A program made the position numbers and the translations under genes. A stretch of 23,747 nt of DNA from the NCBI GenBank assembly GCA_046733635.1, contig JBKPPO010000166.1, positions 1 to 23,747 of the forward strand, given 5' to 3'. The DNA comes from CADEED01 sp046733635. GTDB taxonomy: Bacteria; Pseudomonadota; Gammaproteobacteria; Steroidobacterales; Steroidobacteraceae. Below are positions 7,295 through 15,476 of the stretch, one piece after another (position 1 is the stretch's first letter; every line of letters begins with the position of its first letter). The notes below the pieces were generated by a model. That model made no database searches and was not told where the DNA came from. It worked only from the letters and a program-made list of their open reading frames with translations.

Positions 7295-8440
7295 ATGGCC
7301 GAGACCGGTCAGGAAAAGACAGAACAAGCAACACCGAAGCGCCTCGAGGAGGCGCGCAAGAAGGGCCAAGTGCCGCGCTCGGTGGATCTGTCCACCGCGG
7401 CGGTGTGTATCGCGGCCGCCGCGGCTATCTACACGCTGGGCAGCATGGCCGCGGGCCAGTTCGCGGACTTCATGAAGTCCTCGTTCATCATCGAGCCCGC
7501 GCGCACCATGAACCCCGACGCCATGTGGCCGCAGCTCATGGAAGCGGGCGCACGTTCCATCCTCATCGTGCTGCCCATCCTCGCGGCGACGTTCTTCGCG
7601 GCGCTGGCCGCGCCGCTGTCGATCGGCGGCTGGAACATGTCCGGCCAGGCGCTGATGCCGCAGTTCTCGCGCCTCAATCCCATCGCCGGCATCGGCCGCA
7701 TGTTCTCCAAGCGTGGCCTCGTCGAGCTGATCAAGGGTCTCACCAAGGTGTCGGTGGTGGGCATCATCGGCGTCGTGCTGCTGAAGGCGCTCACGCCGCA
7801 GCTCATGGGCCTGTCTTCCGAACCGGTGAACACCGCCATCGGCCATGCGGCCTCCATGGCGTCGTATTCGCTGCTGATCCTCTGCATGGGTCTCGCGATC
7901 ATCGCGGCCGTCGACGTGCCGTACCAGCTCTGGCAGTACAGCCAGGAGCTCAAGATGACGCGCCAGGAAGTGCGCGACGAATACAAGGAAAGCGAAGGTT
8001 CGCCCGAGATGAAGGGGCGCATCCGCGAGGCGCAACAGGCGCTCTCGCAGGGCCGCATGATGCAGGAGGTGCCCAAGGCCGACGTCGTGGTGACCAATCC
8101 GACCCACTACGCCGTGGCGCTTCGCTACGACGAGACGAAGAACCGCGCGCCCATCGTGGTTGCGAAGGGCGTGGAACTCATCGCGCTGCGCATCCGCGAG
8201 ATCGCGATGGAGAACGGCGTGCCCGTGGTCGAGGCGCCGCCGGTGGCGCGCGCGCTCCACAAGACCGTGGAGCTGAACCGTGAAGTGCCCGCCGCGTTGT
8301 ACATCACCGTGGCGCAGGTGCTGACCTACGTTTACCAGCTTCGCGCCGCGCGTGATCGCGGTGTGCAGCCGCCGGCCGCGCCGATCTTCGGTGAGGTGCC
8401 GGGCGACCCCCTGAACACTCAACAGAAGCCGACTAACTGA
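7295..8440 (+). CDS. flhB: FlhB flagellar export specificity switch protein
   Basis: 381 aa. FlhB is an inner-membrane export gate subunit whose cytoplasmic domain self-cleaves and, together with FliK, changes substrate class. The N-terminus EKTEQATPKRLEEARKKGQV is the family signature. Four membrane helices lie in the first 220 residues. The autocleavage motif N-P-T-H is at residues 268-271, cleavage being between N268 and P269. HYAVALRY and the following RIREIAMENGVPVVEAPPVARALH belong to the FlhB/YscU C-terminal domain. The stop overlaps the flhA ATG by one base (TGATG). Confidence 0.98.
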   Translation: MAETGQEKTEQATPKRLEEARKKGQVPRSVDLSTAAVCIAAAAAIYTLGSMAAGQFADFMKSSFIIEPARTMNPDAMWPQLMEAGARSILIVLPILAATFFAALAAPLSIGGWNMSGQALMPQFSRLNPIAGIGRMFSKRGLVELIKGLTKVSVVGIIGVVLLKALTPQLMGLSSEPVNTAIGHAASMASYSLLILCMGLAIIAAVDVPYQLWQYSQELKMTRQEVRDEYKESEGSPEMKGRIREAQQALSQGRMMQEVPKADVVVTNPTHYAVALRYDETKNRAPIVVAKGVELIALRIREIAMENGVPVVEAPPVARALHKTVELNREVPAALYITVAQVLTYVYQLRAARDRGVQPPAAPIFGEVPGDPLNTQQKPTN

Positions 8441-10524
8441 TGGCCGGACCGAACGACAATTCCATCCTGGGCAATGTGATGCGTTCCGGCATCGGCGTGC
8501 CCGTGGGCCTGCTCTCCATCCTGGCGATGATGATCCTGCCGCTGCCGCCGGTGCTGCTGGACGTGTTGTTCACGTTCAACATCGCGTTGTCGCTGGTCAT
8601 CGTCATGGCGGTGTTCCAGGTCAAGCGTCCACTCGAATTCGCGATCTTCCCGACCGTGCTGTTGCTGGTGACCTTGCTGCGTCTGGCGCTCAACGTCGCC
8701 TCGACGCGCGTCGTACTGCTGCACGGACACGAGGGCTCACACGCCGCGGGCAAGGTGATCGCGGCGTTCGGCGAGTTCGTGATCGGCGGCAATTTCGCCG
8801 TGGGCGCCGTGGTGTTCATCGTGCTCACCATCATCAACTTCGTCGTGGTGACCAAGGGCGCGGGCCGCGTGTCGGAAGTGTCGGCGCGCTTCGCGTTGGA
8901 CGCCATGCCCGGCAAGCAGATGGCCATCGACGCCGATCTCAACGCCGGCATCATCACGCAGGACCAGGCGCGCGAGCGCCGCGCGGAAGTTCGCGCCGAA
9001 TCGGACTTCTACGGCTCCATGGACGGCGCCAGCAAGTTCGTGCGCGGCGACGCCATCGCCGGCATCCTCATCATGGTCATCAACATCGTGGGCGGCTTGC
9101 TGATCGGCATCATGATGCACGACCTGCCTGCCGGCGAAGCCACCAAGACCTACACGCTGCTCACCATCGGCGACGGCCTCGTGGCGCAGATTCCCGGACT
9201 GCTGCTCTCGGTCGCCGTGGCCATCATCGTCACGCGCGTCACGCGCGAGCAGGATGTCGGCGGCGAACTCGGCAAACAACTCTTCGGCCAGCCCAAGGCG
9301 CTGGCCGTGGCCGCGGCCGTGCTCGGCATCCTGGGCGTGATCCCGGGCATGCCCAACCTCATGTTCCTGAGCTTCGCGGCGCTCGCGGGCTGGGGCGCGT
9401 GGAAACTGCATCAGAAGCAGAACCAGCCGGTGATCGAGGAAGCGATTCCCGAGCCCGAATCGCCCCCGCCGGCGCAGGAAGTGCAGGAACTCTCCTGGGA
9501 CGACGTGCGTCCGGTGGACGTCATCGGTCTCGAAGTGGGTTATCGCCTCGTGCCGCTCGTGGATCGCACCAAGGGCGGCGATCTGCTGGCGCGCATCCGC
9601 GGCATCCGCCGCAAGCTCACGCAAGAACTCGGGTTCCTCGTGCAGGCCGTGCACATCCGCGACAACCTGGAGTTGGGCCCCAACAGCTACCGCATCCGGT
9701 TGGCCGGAGTCGCCATCGGCGAAAGCATCGTGCATCCGGATCGCGAGATGGCCATCAACCCGGGCCGGGTGTTCGGCACCGTGCAGGGCCTCGCGACGCG
9801 CGATCCGGCGTTCGGCATGGAAGCGGTGTGGATCGAACCCAGCATGCGCGAGCACGCGCAGTCGTTGGGCTACACCGTGGTCGACAGCGCCACGGTCATC
9901 GCGACGCATCTCTCGCATCTGATCCAGACGCATGCGCACGAGCTCTTCGGCCACGAGGAGGCCGAGCAGCTCCTCAAGAATCTTTCCAAGGTGGCGCCCA
10001 AGCTCGTCGACGAACTCGTCCCGAAGGTGCTGCCGCTCGCGACCGTCGTGCGCGTCATGCAGGGACTGCTGTCCGAAGGTGTGCCCATCCGCAACGTACG
10101 GGCCATCGTCGAAGCTCTGGCGGAAGCCGGGCCGCGTACGCAGGACCCGCAGGCGCTCATCGCGCAGGTCAGGGTTGCCCTGGGTCGCCAGATCGTCCAG
10201 GACATCGTGGGACTCGCCGAAGAGTTGCCCGTCATCACACTCGAGCCCGATCTCGAGCGACTTCTGTCAAACGGACTTGCGAATAATTCCAATAGCCCCG
10301 GGCTCGAGCCCGGGTTGGCAGAGCGCTTGCAACGAGGTCTACAGGAAGCCGCTGCGCGTCAAGAACGTGGCGGTGAACCGGCGGTGTTGTTGACGCCGCC
10401 GGCCCTGCGAGCAGCGCTGGCCCGGTTCTTCCGCGTGAGCGTCCCCGGACTCCACGTGCTCGCCTGGAACGAAGTGCCCGATAACCGGCGCGTCCGCATG
10501 GTGACCGCGGTCGGAAGCCGGTAG
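8440..10524 (+). CDS. flhA: FlhA flagellar export gate protein
   Basis: 694 aa, the normal length. FlhA forms the nonameric export ring and uses the proton gradient. The first about 325 residues hold the eight-helix membrane domain with the FHIPEP-family signature around RVSEVSARFALDAMPGKQMAIDADLNAG (from R143). A proline/glutamate linker (near residues 330-350) leads to the cytoplasmic domain that docks chaperone-substrate complexes, with VIGLEVGYRLVPLVD and GVPIRNVRAIVEALAE. No separate ribosome site is obvious; translation probably continues from flhB by the one-base overlap. A perfect 18-bp palindrome lies inside the 3' part of the gene at 10297-10314. Confidence 0.98.
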   Translation: MAGPNDNSILGNVMRSGIGVPVGLLSILAMMILPLPPVLLDVLFTFNIALSLVIVMAVFQVKRPLEFAIFPTVLLLVTLLRLALNVASTRVVLLHGHEGSHAAGKVIAAFGEFVIGGNFAVGAVVFIVLTIINFVVVTKGAGRVSEVSARFALDAMPGKQMAIDADLNAGIITQDQARERRAEVRAESDFYGSMDGASKFVRGDAIAGILIMVINIVGGLLIGIMMHDLPAGEATKTYTLLTIGDGLVAQIPGLLLSVAVAIIVTRVTREQDVGGELGKQLFGQPKALAVAAAVLGILGVIPGMPNLMFLSFAALAGWGAWKLHQKQNQPVIEEAIPEPESPPPAQEVQELSWDDVRPVDVIGLEVGYRLVPLVDRTKGGDLLARIRGIRRKLTQELGFLVQAVHIRDNLELGPNSYRIRLAGVAIGESIVHPDREMAINPGRVFGTVQGLATRDPAFGMEAVWIEPSMREHAQSLGYTVVDSATVIATHLSHLIQTHAHELFGHEEAEQLLKNLSKVAPKLVDELVPKVLPLATVVRVMQGLLSEGVPIRNVRAIVEALAEAGPRTQDPQALIAQVRVALGRQIVQDIVGLAEELPVITLEPDLERLLSNGLANNSNSPGLEPGLAERLQRGLQEAAARQERGGEPAVLLTPPALRAALARFFRVSVPGLHVLAWNEVPDNRRVRMVTAVGSR
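10297..10314. repeat. Perfect 18-bp palindrome inside flhA
   Basis: CCCGGGCTC followed directly by GAGCCCGGG. It encodes part of the conserved Gly-Leu-Glu-Pro-Gly stretch of FlhA, so it may be a by-product of GC-rich codon choice. Flanking CCAA (10289-10292) and TTGG (10315-10318) could add pairs with a 4-base bulge. Confidence 0.5.
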
Positions 10525-10540
10525 AGACGGAGATTTTTGA

Positions 10541-11917
10541 ATGAAGATCCAGAGATACATCGCCAAGGACATGCGCAGCGCGCTGGCTCAAGTGCGTGAC
10601 GCACTCGGCGCCGACGCCGTGATCCTGTCCTCGGGCCGCATCGGCGACGAAGTGGAAGTGGTCGCCGCCGTCGACTTCGAAGCCGTGCAGCAAGCCGCGG
10701 CCCAGGCGGTTCCGGCGCCGCGCCAGCGTTCGGTGCTCGATGTGCGCGAGGACTCGCGTCCCGACGCCGAAGTACGCCCCGATCCGCGATTCGCCGCGCG
10801 CGCCGAAACCCGCGCTGCCGCGCCGCGCACGGCCGCGTCGCAGTACTCCGCGATCGACGACGAAGCACAGCTCTCGCGTCAGCCGGAGCAGCGCCAGCCC
10901 GAGCCGCGCGCCGAACGTCGCGCCTCGTCGCAGCTCTCCGAAGAGATCGCTCCGTCGTTCGCCACGCCGCCGGCCCCGGTCGTCAGCGAGGCGCAGAACG
11001 CGCTCGCGAACGAGATGAAGGACATGCGCCGCATGCTCGAGGCGCAACTCGCCACGCTCACGTGGAACGATTTCCAGCGCCGCTCGCCGGTGCAGGCCGC
11101 CATGCTCAAGGAGCTGGCGCAGCTCGGGCTCACGCAGGACCTCGCGAACTCGCTGGTCCGCAAGATCCCGGCCGATCTCAATTTCTCGGCGGCGCGCCGC
11201 TTCGCGCTGGCGACGATCGCTCGCACGCTGCAGGTCACGGGCGACCGCTGGCTCGAGAAGGGTGGTGTGGTCGCGTTCGCGGGTCCCGCGGGCGCCGGCA
11301 AGACCACGCTGCTCGCCAAGCTCGCCGCGCGCTGGGTGCTGCGTCATGGTCCGCGCCGCGTCGCGATGATCTCCGCCGATTCCGTGCGCATCGGTGCGCA
11401 CGAACAGTTCCACACGCTGGGGCGCCTGCTGGGCGTGACCACGCACAACGTGTTCGACATCAGCGAACTGCCCGAGCTGCTCTACGAGCTGCGCAACTAC
11501 CAGTTCGTGATGATCGACACCGCGGGCACCAGCCCGCGCGATCCGGAGCTCGCGCGCCAGCTGAAACTGCTGAGCACGTTCTCCACGAGCATCGAGACTT
11601 CGCTCGTGTTGCCCGCCAGCACCCAGGCCGGCGCGATCGACGAAGTCATCCAGCGCTTCGCGCTCGCGAAACCCACGGCTTGCTGCATCACCAAGGTGGA
11701 TGAAGCCGTGAGCCTGGGCGGCATGTTGTCGGCGCTGATCCGCCACAAGATGTCGGCCGCCTATTTCAGCGATGGCCAGCGCGTTCCCGAGGACCTGGCG
11801 CCGGCCCGCGCGCACCAGCTCGTGAGCCGCGCGGTGGAGATCGCCAGTCACAATGGAGCCACCGCTGATGACGAAGTCATGCAGCGCCGCATGACAGGAG
11901 TCAAGAATGGCCGCTAA
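10541..11917 (+). CDS. flhF: FlhF SRP-type GTPase, polar flagellum placement
   Basis: 458 aa. FlhF is the third SRP-family GTPase beside Ffh and FtsY; it marks the pole for flagellum assembly and recruits FliF. An N-terminal segment MKIQRYIAKDMRSALAQVRDALGADAVILS is typical of FlhF, followed by a low-complexity Ala/Arg/Pro linker, then the NG domain. The P-loop GPAGAGKT is at 248-255, followed by TTLLAKLAARWVL; then the GTPase motifs MIDTAGTSPRDPELARQL and CITKVDEAVSLGG. GGAG at 10530-10533 is the ribosome site. It overlaps flhG by 11 bases, and the FlhF-FlhG pair is the standard polar flagellum number/location module. Confidence 0.98.
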   Translation: MKIQRYIAKDMRSALAQVRDALGADAVILSSGRIGDEVEVVAAVDFEAVQQAAAQAVPAPRQRSVLDVREDSRPDAEVRPDPRFAARAETRAAAPRTAASQYSAIDDEAQLSRQPEQRQPEPRAERRASSQLSEEIAPSFATPPAPVVSEAQNALANEMKDMRRMLEAQLATLTWNDFQRRSPVQAAMLKELAQLGLTQDLANSLVRKIPADLNFSAARRFALATIARTLQVTGDRWLEKGGVVAFAGPAGAGKTTLLAKLAARWVLRHGPRRVAMISADSVRIGAHEQFHTLGRLLGVTTHNVFDISELPELLYELRNYQFVMIDTAGTSPRDPELARQLKLLSTFSTSIETSLVLPASTQAGAIDEVIQRFALAKPTACCITKVDEAVSLGGMLSALIRHKMSAAYFSDGQRVPEDLAPARAHQLVSRAVEIASHNGATADDEVMQRRMTGVKNGR

Positions 11918-12806
11918 CTACACGCAGGCCGGGCCGAAGAAGAACGGCACGCTGCAGATGACGCCCCCCGCGCAGGCCAACCCGGTGCAGGTCATCGCCG
12001 TCACCGGCGGCAAGGGCGGTGTGGGCAAGACCACGGTGGCCGTGAATCTCGCGGCGTCGCTGGCCTCGCGCGGCAAGGAAGTGATGCTGCTCGATGGCGA
12101 TCTCGGACTCGCCAACGTCGACGTGTTCCTGGGCCTCACGCCGCGCCTCACGCTGGCCGACGTGCTCTCGGGCAATCACACGCTCGAAGAAGTGGTGCTC
12201 GACGCGCCGCAAGGTTTCAAGGTGGTGCCCTCGGCTTCGGGCATCGCGCAACTCGCCGAGCTCGACGCCATGACCCACCTGGGGCTGGTGCGCGCGTTCG
12301 GCGATCTGTCGACCAACCTGGACTTCCTCGTGGTCGACACGGCGCCCGGCATCGCGGGCTCCGTGCTGCAGTTCTCGCAGGCGGCGCAGCAGGTGCTCGT
12401 CGTGATCTGCGACGAACCGGCGTCGCTCACGGATGCGTACGCGCTCATCAAGATCCTGTCCCGCGATCACGGTGTGAAGCAGTTCCGGGTGCTCGTGAAC
12501 CAGGTGCGCGGCCGCGGATTAGGGCAAGCCCTGTTCCAGCGCTTCGAGCGCGTGGCCACGCGCTTCCTCAATGTGGACCTCGATTATGTGGGTGAGATCC
12601 CGGAGGACCCGTTCCTGCGCCGCGCGATTCGTGAACAGCGTCCCGTTGTCACCGCTTACCCCTCCTGTCCGGCCGCCATGTCTCTCAAGACGCTCGCGTT
12701 GCGGGCCGATATGTGGCCAGTGGCGGAAGGGCCCAGAGGGAACGTGGAGTTTTTCGTCGAGCGCCTGATCAGACGCCCCTCGGTTCGCCTCGAGGTGGTT
12801 CGATGA
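11907..12806 (+). CDS. flhG: FlhG (FleN) MinD-like ATPase, flagellar number regulator
   Basis: 299 aa. FlhG/FleN is a ParA/MinD-type ATPase that limits flagellum number, stimulates FlhF GTPase and in Pseudomonas restrains FleQ. The deviant Walker A GGKGGVGKT is at 34-42, then MLLDGDLGLANVDVFLGLTPRLTLADV, the switch-II region FLVVDTAPGI and CDEPASLTDAYALIK; the C-terminal amphipathic region EFFVERLI may contact membrane. AGGAG shortly before the ATG supports this start, giving an N-terminal extension of about 28 residues before the ATPase core. An internal ATG at 11958 lacks a ribosome site. The stop overlaps fliA as ATGA. Confidence 0.97.
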   Translation: MAANYTQAGPKKNGTLQMTPPAQANPVQVIAVTGGKGGVGKTTVAVNLAASLASRGKEVMLLDGDLGLANVDVFLGLTPRLTLADVLSGNHTLEEVVLDAPQGFKVVPSASGIAQLAELDAMTHLGLVRAFGDLSTNLDFLVVDTAPGIAGSVLQFSQAAQQVLVVICDEPASLTDAYALIKILSRDHGVKQFRVLVNQVRGRGLGQALFQRFERVATRFLNVDLDYVGEIPEDPFLRRAIREQRPVVTAYPSCPAAMSLKTLALRADMWPVAEGPRGNVEFFVERLIRRPSVRLEVVR

Positions 12807-13522
12807 GCGGAGTGAGCGCGTATAGCCAGCGTACCGGTGCGCGGGAGACCGAGGCATTGGTGATGCGGCATGCCGAGCTGGTGAAACGCATCGCGTATCA
12901 CCTGGCGGGTCGGCTGCCGGCCTCCGTCGAGGTCGACGACCTCATCCAGGCGGGCATGCTGGGTTTGTTAGAGGCCGCTTCCAATTATTCCGCCGGGCGT
13001 GGCGCGAGTTTCGAGACCTACGCCGGCATCCGCATCCGCGGCGCCATGCTGGACGGACTGCGGAAACTCGATTGGGCGCCGCGTTCGGTGCATCGCAAGG
13101 CGCGTGCCGTTGCGAATGCGATCCGCGAGCTCGAGGCCGAGATCGGCCGCGAAGCGCGCGACCAGGACGTGGCGACGAAGATGGGTGTGTCGCTCGACGA
13201 GTATCACAAGATCGTCGAGGACGCGGCGGGTTGCCAGATCGCCAGCCTCACCACCGAGGAAGGCGAGATCAACGCCACCGATCCGGAAGCGGATCCGTTC
13301 CGCGACGTGCTCGACGAACGGTTCCGCGCGGCATTGACGGACGCGATCGCAGGTCTGCCGGACCGCGAGCGCACGGTGATGTCCCTGTACTACGACGATG
13401 AGCTGAACCTGAAGGAGATCGGCGCGGTGCTCAAGGTGAGCGAATCGCGGATCTGCCAGATCCACGGACAGGCGCTCACGCGTCTGCAGGCGCGGCTCTC
13501 GGGCTGGCGCGACCGGATCTGA
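12803..13522 (+). CDS. fliA: FliA, flagellar sigma factor 28
   Basis: 239 aa from the ATG that overlaps the flhG stop. Sigma-28 transcribes late flagellar, motor and chemotaxis genes once FlgM has been exported. Region 2 is clear in DDLIQAGMLGLLEAASNYSAGRGASFETYAGIRIRGAMLDGLR; region 3 has EIGREARDQDVATKMGVSLDEY; region 4 helix-turn-helix has LNLKEIGAVLKVSESRICQIHGQALTRL. GAGGTGG at 12791-12797 is the ribosome site. The reading frame is open further upstream, but that part duplicates the end of flhG in another frame and is not FliA-like. cheY follows after 30 bases. Confidence 0.98.
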   Translation: MSGVSAYSQRTGARETEALVMRHAELVKRIAYHLAGRLPASVEVDDLIQAGMLGLLEAASNYSAGRGASFETYAGIRIRGAMLDGLRKLDWAPRSVHRKARAVANAIRELEAEIGREARDQDVATKMGVSLDEYHKIVEDAAGCQIASLTTEEGEINATDPEADPFRDVLDERFRAALTDAIAGLPDRERTVMSLYYDDELNLKEIGAVLKVSESRICQIHGQALTRLQARLSGWRDRI

Positions 13523-13539
13523 CGAACAAGTCTTGAGCG

Positions 13540-13545
13540 AGGAGG
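13540..13545 (+). promoter_or_regulatory. Strong ribosome binding site of cheY
   Basis: AGGAGG, within a GGAGGAGAGAGA purine run, 7 bases before the GTG start. It decides in favour of GTG over the downstream ATG. Confidence 0.85.
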
Positions 13546-13552
13546 AGAGAGA

Positions 13553-13942
13553 GTGAGCAATACAATGAAGTTCCTGGTCGTCGACGATTTCTCGACGATG
13601 CGCCGTATCGTGAAGAACTGCCTGCAGGAGATCGGGTACACCGACATCACCGAGGCCGATGACGGCAATACCGCGCTGCCCATGCTGAAGGCGGGGGCGT
13701 TCGAATTCCTCATCACGGACTGGAACATGCCGGGCATGCCGGGCCTCGACCTGCTGAAGGCCGTGCGCGCCGACGCGAAGCTCGCCAAGCTGCCGGTGCT
13801 CATGCTGACGGCGGAAGCCAAGCGTGAACAGATCATCGAAGCCGCGCAGGCCGGTGTCAGCGGCTACGTGATCAAGCCGTTCACCGCCGCGACGCTCAAG
13901 GAAAAGATCGACAAGATCCTGGCGACCAAGGCCGCGGCCTGA
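13553..13942 (+). CDS. cheY: CheY chemotaxis response regulator
   Basis: 129 aa single receiver domain. CheY-P leaves CheA and binds FliM and FliN to change rotation. All hallmark residues are present: acidic pocket D11-D12, phospho-acceptor D56 in ITDWNMPG (with the CheY-specific Trp after it), T86 in LMLTAEA, Y105 and K108 in GYVIKPF. The start is GTG, chosen because AGGAGG at 13540-13545 lies 7 bases upstream; the ATG at 13565 would sit too far away. The N-terminus SNTMKFLVVDDFSTMRRIV is close to classic CheY. The 30-base gap to fliA shows no promoter that I can recognise. Confidence 0.98.
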   Translation: MSNTMKFLVVDDFSTMRRIVKNCLQEIGYTDITEADDGNTALPMLKAGAFEFLITDWNMPGMPGLDLLKAVRADAKLAKLPVLMLTAEAKREQIIEAAQAGVSGYVIKPFTAATLKEKIDKILATKAAA

Positions 13943-13945
13943 TTG

Positions 13946-13958
13946 TCAGGTGACCTGA
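13946..13958 (+). promoter_or_regulatory. Ribosome site of cheZ within a small palindrome
   Basis: TCAGGT, G, ACCTGA. The AGGTGA core lies just before the cheZ ATG, and the last A of the palindrome is the first base of that ATG. A 5-bp stem with a TGA loop (TCAGG/CCTGA) could partly hide the ribosome site. Confidence 0.5.
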
Positions 13959-14728
13959 TGTCGCAAGCCGAACCGACCCCGAGCCTGAACGACCGCTATG
14001 GAAAGCTGGTCGCCAGGCTGCACATGGCGATCGCCGCGAACGACGAGGCAGCGTTCTATGCCTCGTTCGACCAGCTCGGCGGCGAGCTCAAGGTCGAGTT
14101 CATCCCGGTACTCAAGCGGCTCACGGCCACGGCCGAATCGGCGCTGCGCCGTTTCGCCGAGGAAGCGCGCATCGACAAGCTGGCCGCGAGCGAAGTGCCC
14201 GATGCGCGCAAGCGGCTCGCGCACGTGGTGCAGCTCACCGACGAAGCCGCGCACCGCACGCTGGACCTCATCGAGAAGTCCGGACCGCTCGTGGACCAGG
14301 GCGCCAAGGACGCGGCGCAGCTGCTCGAGGCCTGGACGGCGTACGGCAGCCGCGAATGCGCGGGCAATTCGTTGTGGCCCGAACGCACGCTGGGTTATCT
14401 CGAACGTTCGCTCTCCGATTCGGAGCGTGTGCGCAAGCTCCTGAACGAGATGCTGATGGCCCAGGGTTATCAGGACATCACGGGCCAGATCATCCGCAGC
14501 GTCATCAGCCTCGTGGGTGAGATCGAACAGGTGCTGGGCCAGCTCGCGGAGATCGCGAACGGCACGGCCAGTGCTTCCGATACGCGCCGCATGCCGGCGC
14601 TCAAGGTGGCCGAAGAGAAGTCGTGGCAGCAGGGTCTCGGCCCGCAGGTGCCCGGCATCACCGATGCGTCGGCCGTCGCCGGCCAGGACGACATCGACGC
14701 GTTGCTCGCGAGCATGGCGGGGCAGTGA
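13958..14728 (+). CDS. cheZ: CheZ chemotaxis protein phosphatase
   Basis: 256 aa from the ATG at 13958. CheZ dephosphorylates CheY-P and is typical of Gamma- and Betaproteobacteria. The long helical hairpin contains the active segment Y-Q-D-I-T-G-Q with D173 and Q177, equivalent to E. coli D143 and the catalytic Q147, followed by IIRSVISLVGEIEQVLGQLAEI. The C-terminal QDDIDALLASMAGQ is the CheY-tethering helix. A TTG at 13943 directly after the cheY stop would add five residues, but AGGTGA upstream of the ATG favours the later start. motC begins 7 bases after the stop. Confidence 0.97.
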   Translation: MSQAEPTPSLNDRYGKLVARLHMAIAANDEAAFYASFDQLGGELKVEFIPVLKRLTATAESALRRFAEEARIDKLAASEVPDARKRLAHVVQLTDEAAHRTLDLIEKSGPLVDQGAKDAAQLLEAWTAYGSRECAGNSLWPERTLGYLERSLSDSERVRKLLNEMLMAQGYQDITGQIIRSVISLVGEIEQVLGQLAEIANGTASASDTRRMPALKVAEEKSWQQGLGPQVPGITDASAVAGQDDIDALLASMAGQ

Positions 14729-14735
14729 CGCCGCC

Positions 14736-15476
14736 GTGGACATTCTTTCCGCCATAGGATTCCTGCTCGCGCTCGCCGCGGTGCTCGTGGGCGCGGTGCT
14801 CAAGGGCGCGGGCATCCACGCGCTGCTCTCCGGCGCCGCGTTCATGATCGTGGTGGTGGGCACGATTGCCGCGATCTTCATCCAGACGCCGCTCTCCGTG
14901 TTCAAACACGCGCTGAGCCGCTTCTCGTGGGTGCTCAAGCCGCCGCCGCTCGAAGGGGAGGCCCTCATCGCCAAGATCGTCGAGTGGAGCAACATCGCCC
15001 GCAAACAAGGGTTGCTGGGACTCGAGCCGCTGGCCGAGCGCGAGAGCGATCCGTTCGTGCGCCGCGGTCTCCAGCTCGTGGTGGACGGCGGCGAGCCGGA
15101 AAACATCCGCGCCATCCTCGAAGTGGAGATGGACGTGCGCGAGCACGCCGATACCCGCGCGGCGAAAGTCTACGAAGGCATGGGCGTGTACGCCCCCACA
15201 CTCGGCATCATCGGCGCCGTACTGGGCCTCATGGCCGTGATGCAGAACCTCGCCGATCCTTCGAAGCTCGGCACCGGCATCGCCGCGGCGTTCACCGCCA
15301 CGGTGTACGGCATCGGCCTCGCGAACCTGTTCTTCCTGCCCATCGCCGGCAAGCTCAAGGGCATCGTCGCCGCGCAGACGCAGGTGCGCGAGATGGTCAT
15401 CGAAGGCGTGGTGTCGATCGTGCTCGGCGAGAATCCGCGTGCGATCGAGTCCAAGCTGCGCGGGTTCTTGCACTGA
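14736..15476 (+). CDS. motC: MotC, MotA-type flagellar stator proton-channel subunit
   Basis: 246 aa from a GTG, the same length as I recall for Pseudomonas MotC. MotA/PomA-family proteins form the pentamer that rotates around the MotB-type dimer and pushes on FliG. Four membrane helices are visible: about 3-22 (ILSAIGFLLALAAVLVGAVL), 28-49 (ALLSGAAFMIVVVGTIAAIF), 149-170 (GVYAPTLGIIGAVLGLMAVM, with conserved P154) and 183-205 (AAFTATVYGIGLANLFFLPIA). The cytoplasmic loop has DPFVRRGLQLVVDGGEPENI and the acidic/basic residues used for FliG contact. The frame is open further upstream, but that part overlaps cheZ and is not MotA-like. The stop is followed at once by a repeat element. Confidence 0.96.
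   Translation: MDILSAIGFLLALAAVLVGAVLKGAGIHALLSGAAFMIVVVGTIAAIFIQTPLSVFKHALSRFSWVLKPPPLEGEALIAKIVEWSNIARKQGLLGLEPLAERESDPFVRRGLQLVVDGGEPENIRAILEVEMDVREHADTRAAKVYEGMGVYAPTLGIIGAVLGLMAVMQNLADPSKLGTGIAAAFTATVYGIGLANLFFLPIAGKLKGIVAAQTQVREMVIEGVVSIVLGENPRAIESKLRGFLH

Noticed and set aside
6553..8283. A 576-codon + strand frame across fliR and flhB in another phase
   Set aside because: Arg/Ala/Gly/His-rich shadow of two well-recognised genes; no domain and no plausible ribosome site.
10476..10484. GCCCGATAA inside flhA resembling the -10 box of sigma-28 promoters, upstream of flhF
   Set aside because: It has an extra C relative to GCCGATAA and no TAAA-type -35 at the right distance; it lies in coding sequence.
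12713..12802. Upstream in-frame extension of fliA
   Set aside because: It overlaps the end of flhG in another phase and has no sigma-factor similarity; the ATG at 12803 has a good ribosome site.
14517..14735. Upstream in-frame extension of motC
   Set aside because: It overlaps cheZ in another phase, is Arg/Ser-rich and unlike MotA N-termini; the GTG at 14736 gives a 246-aa protein of expected size.
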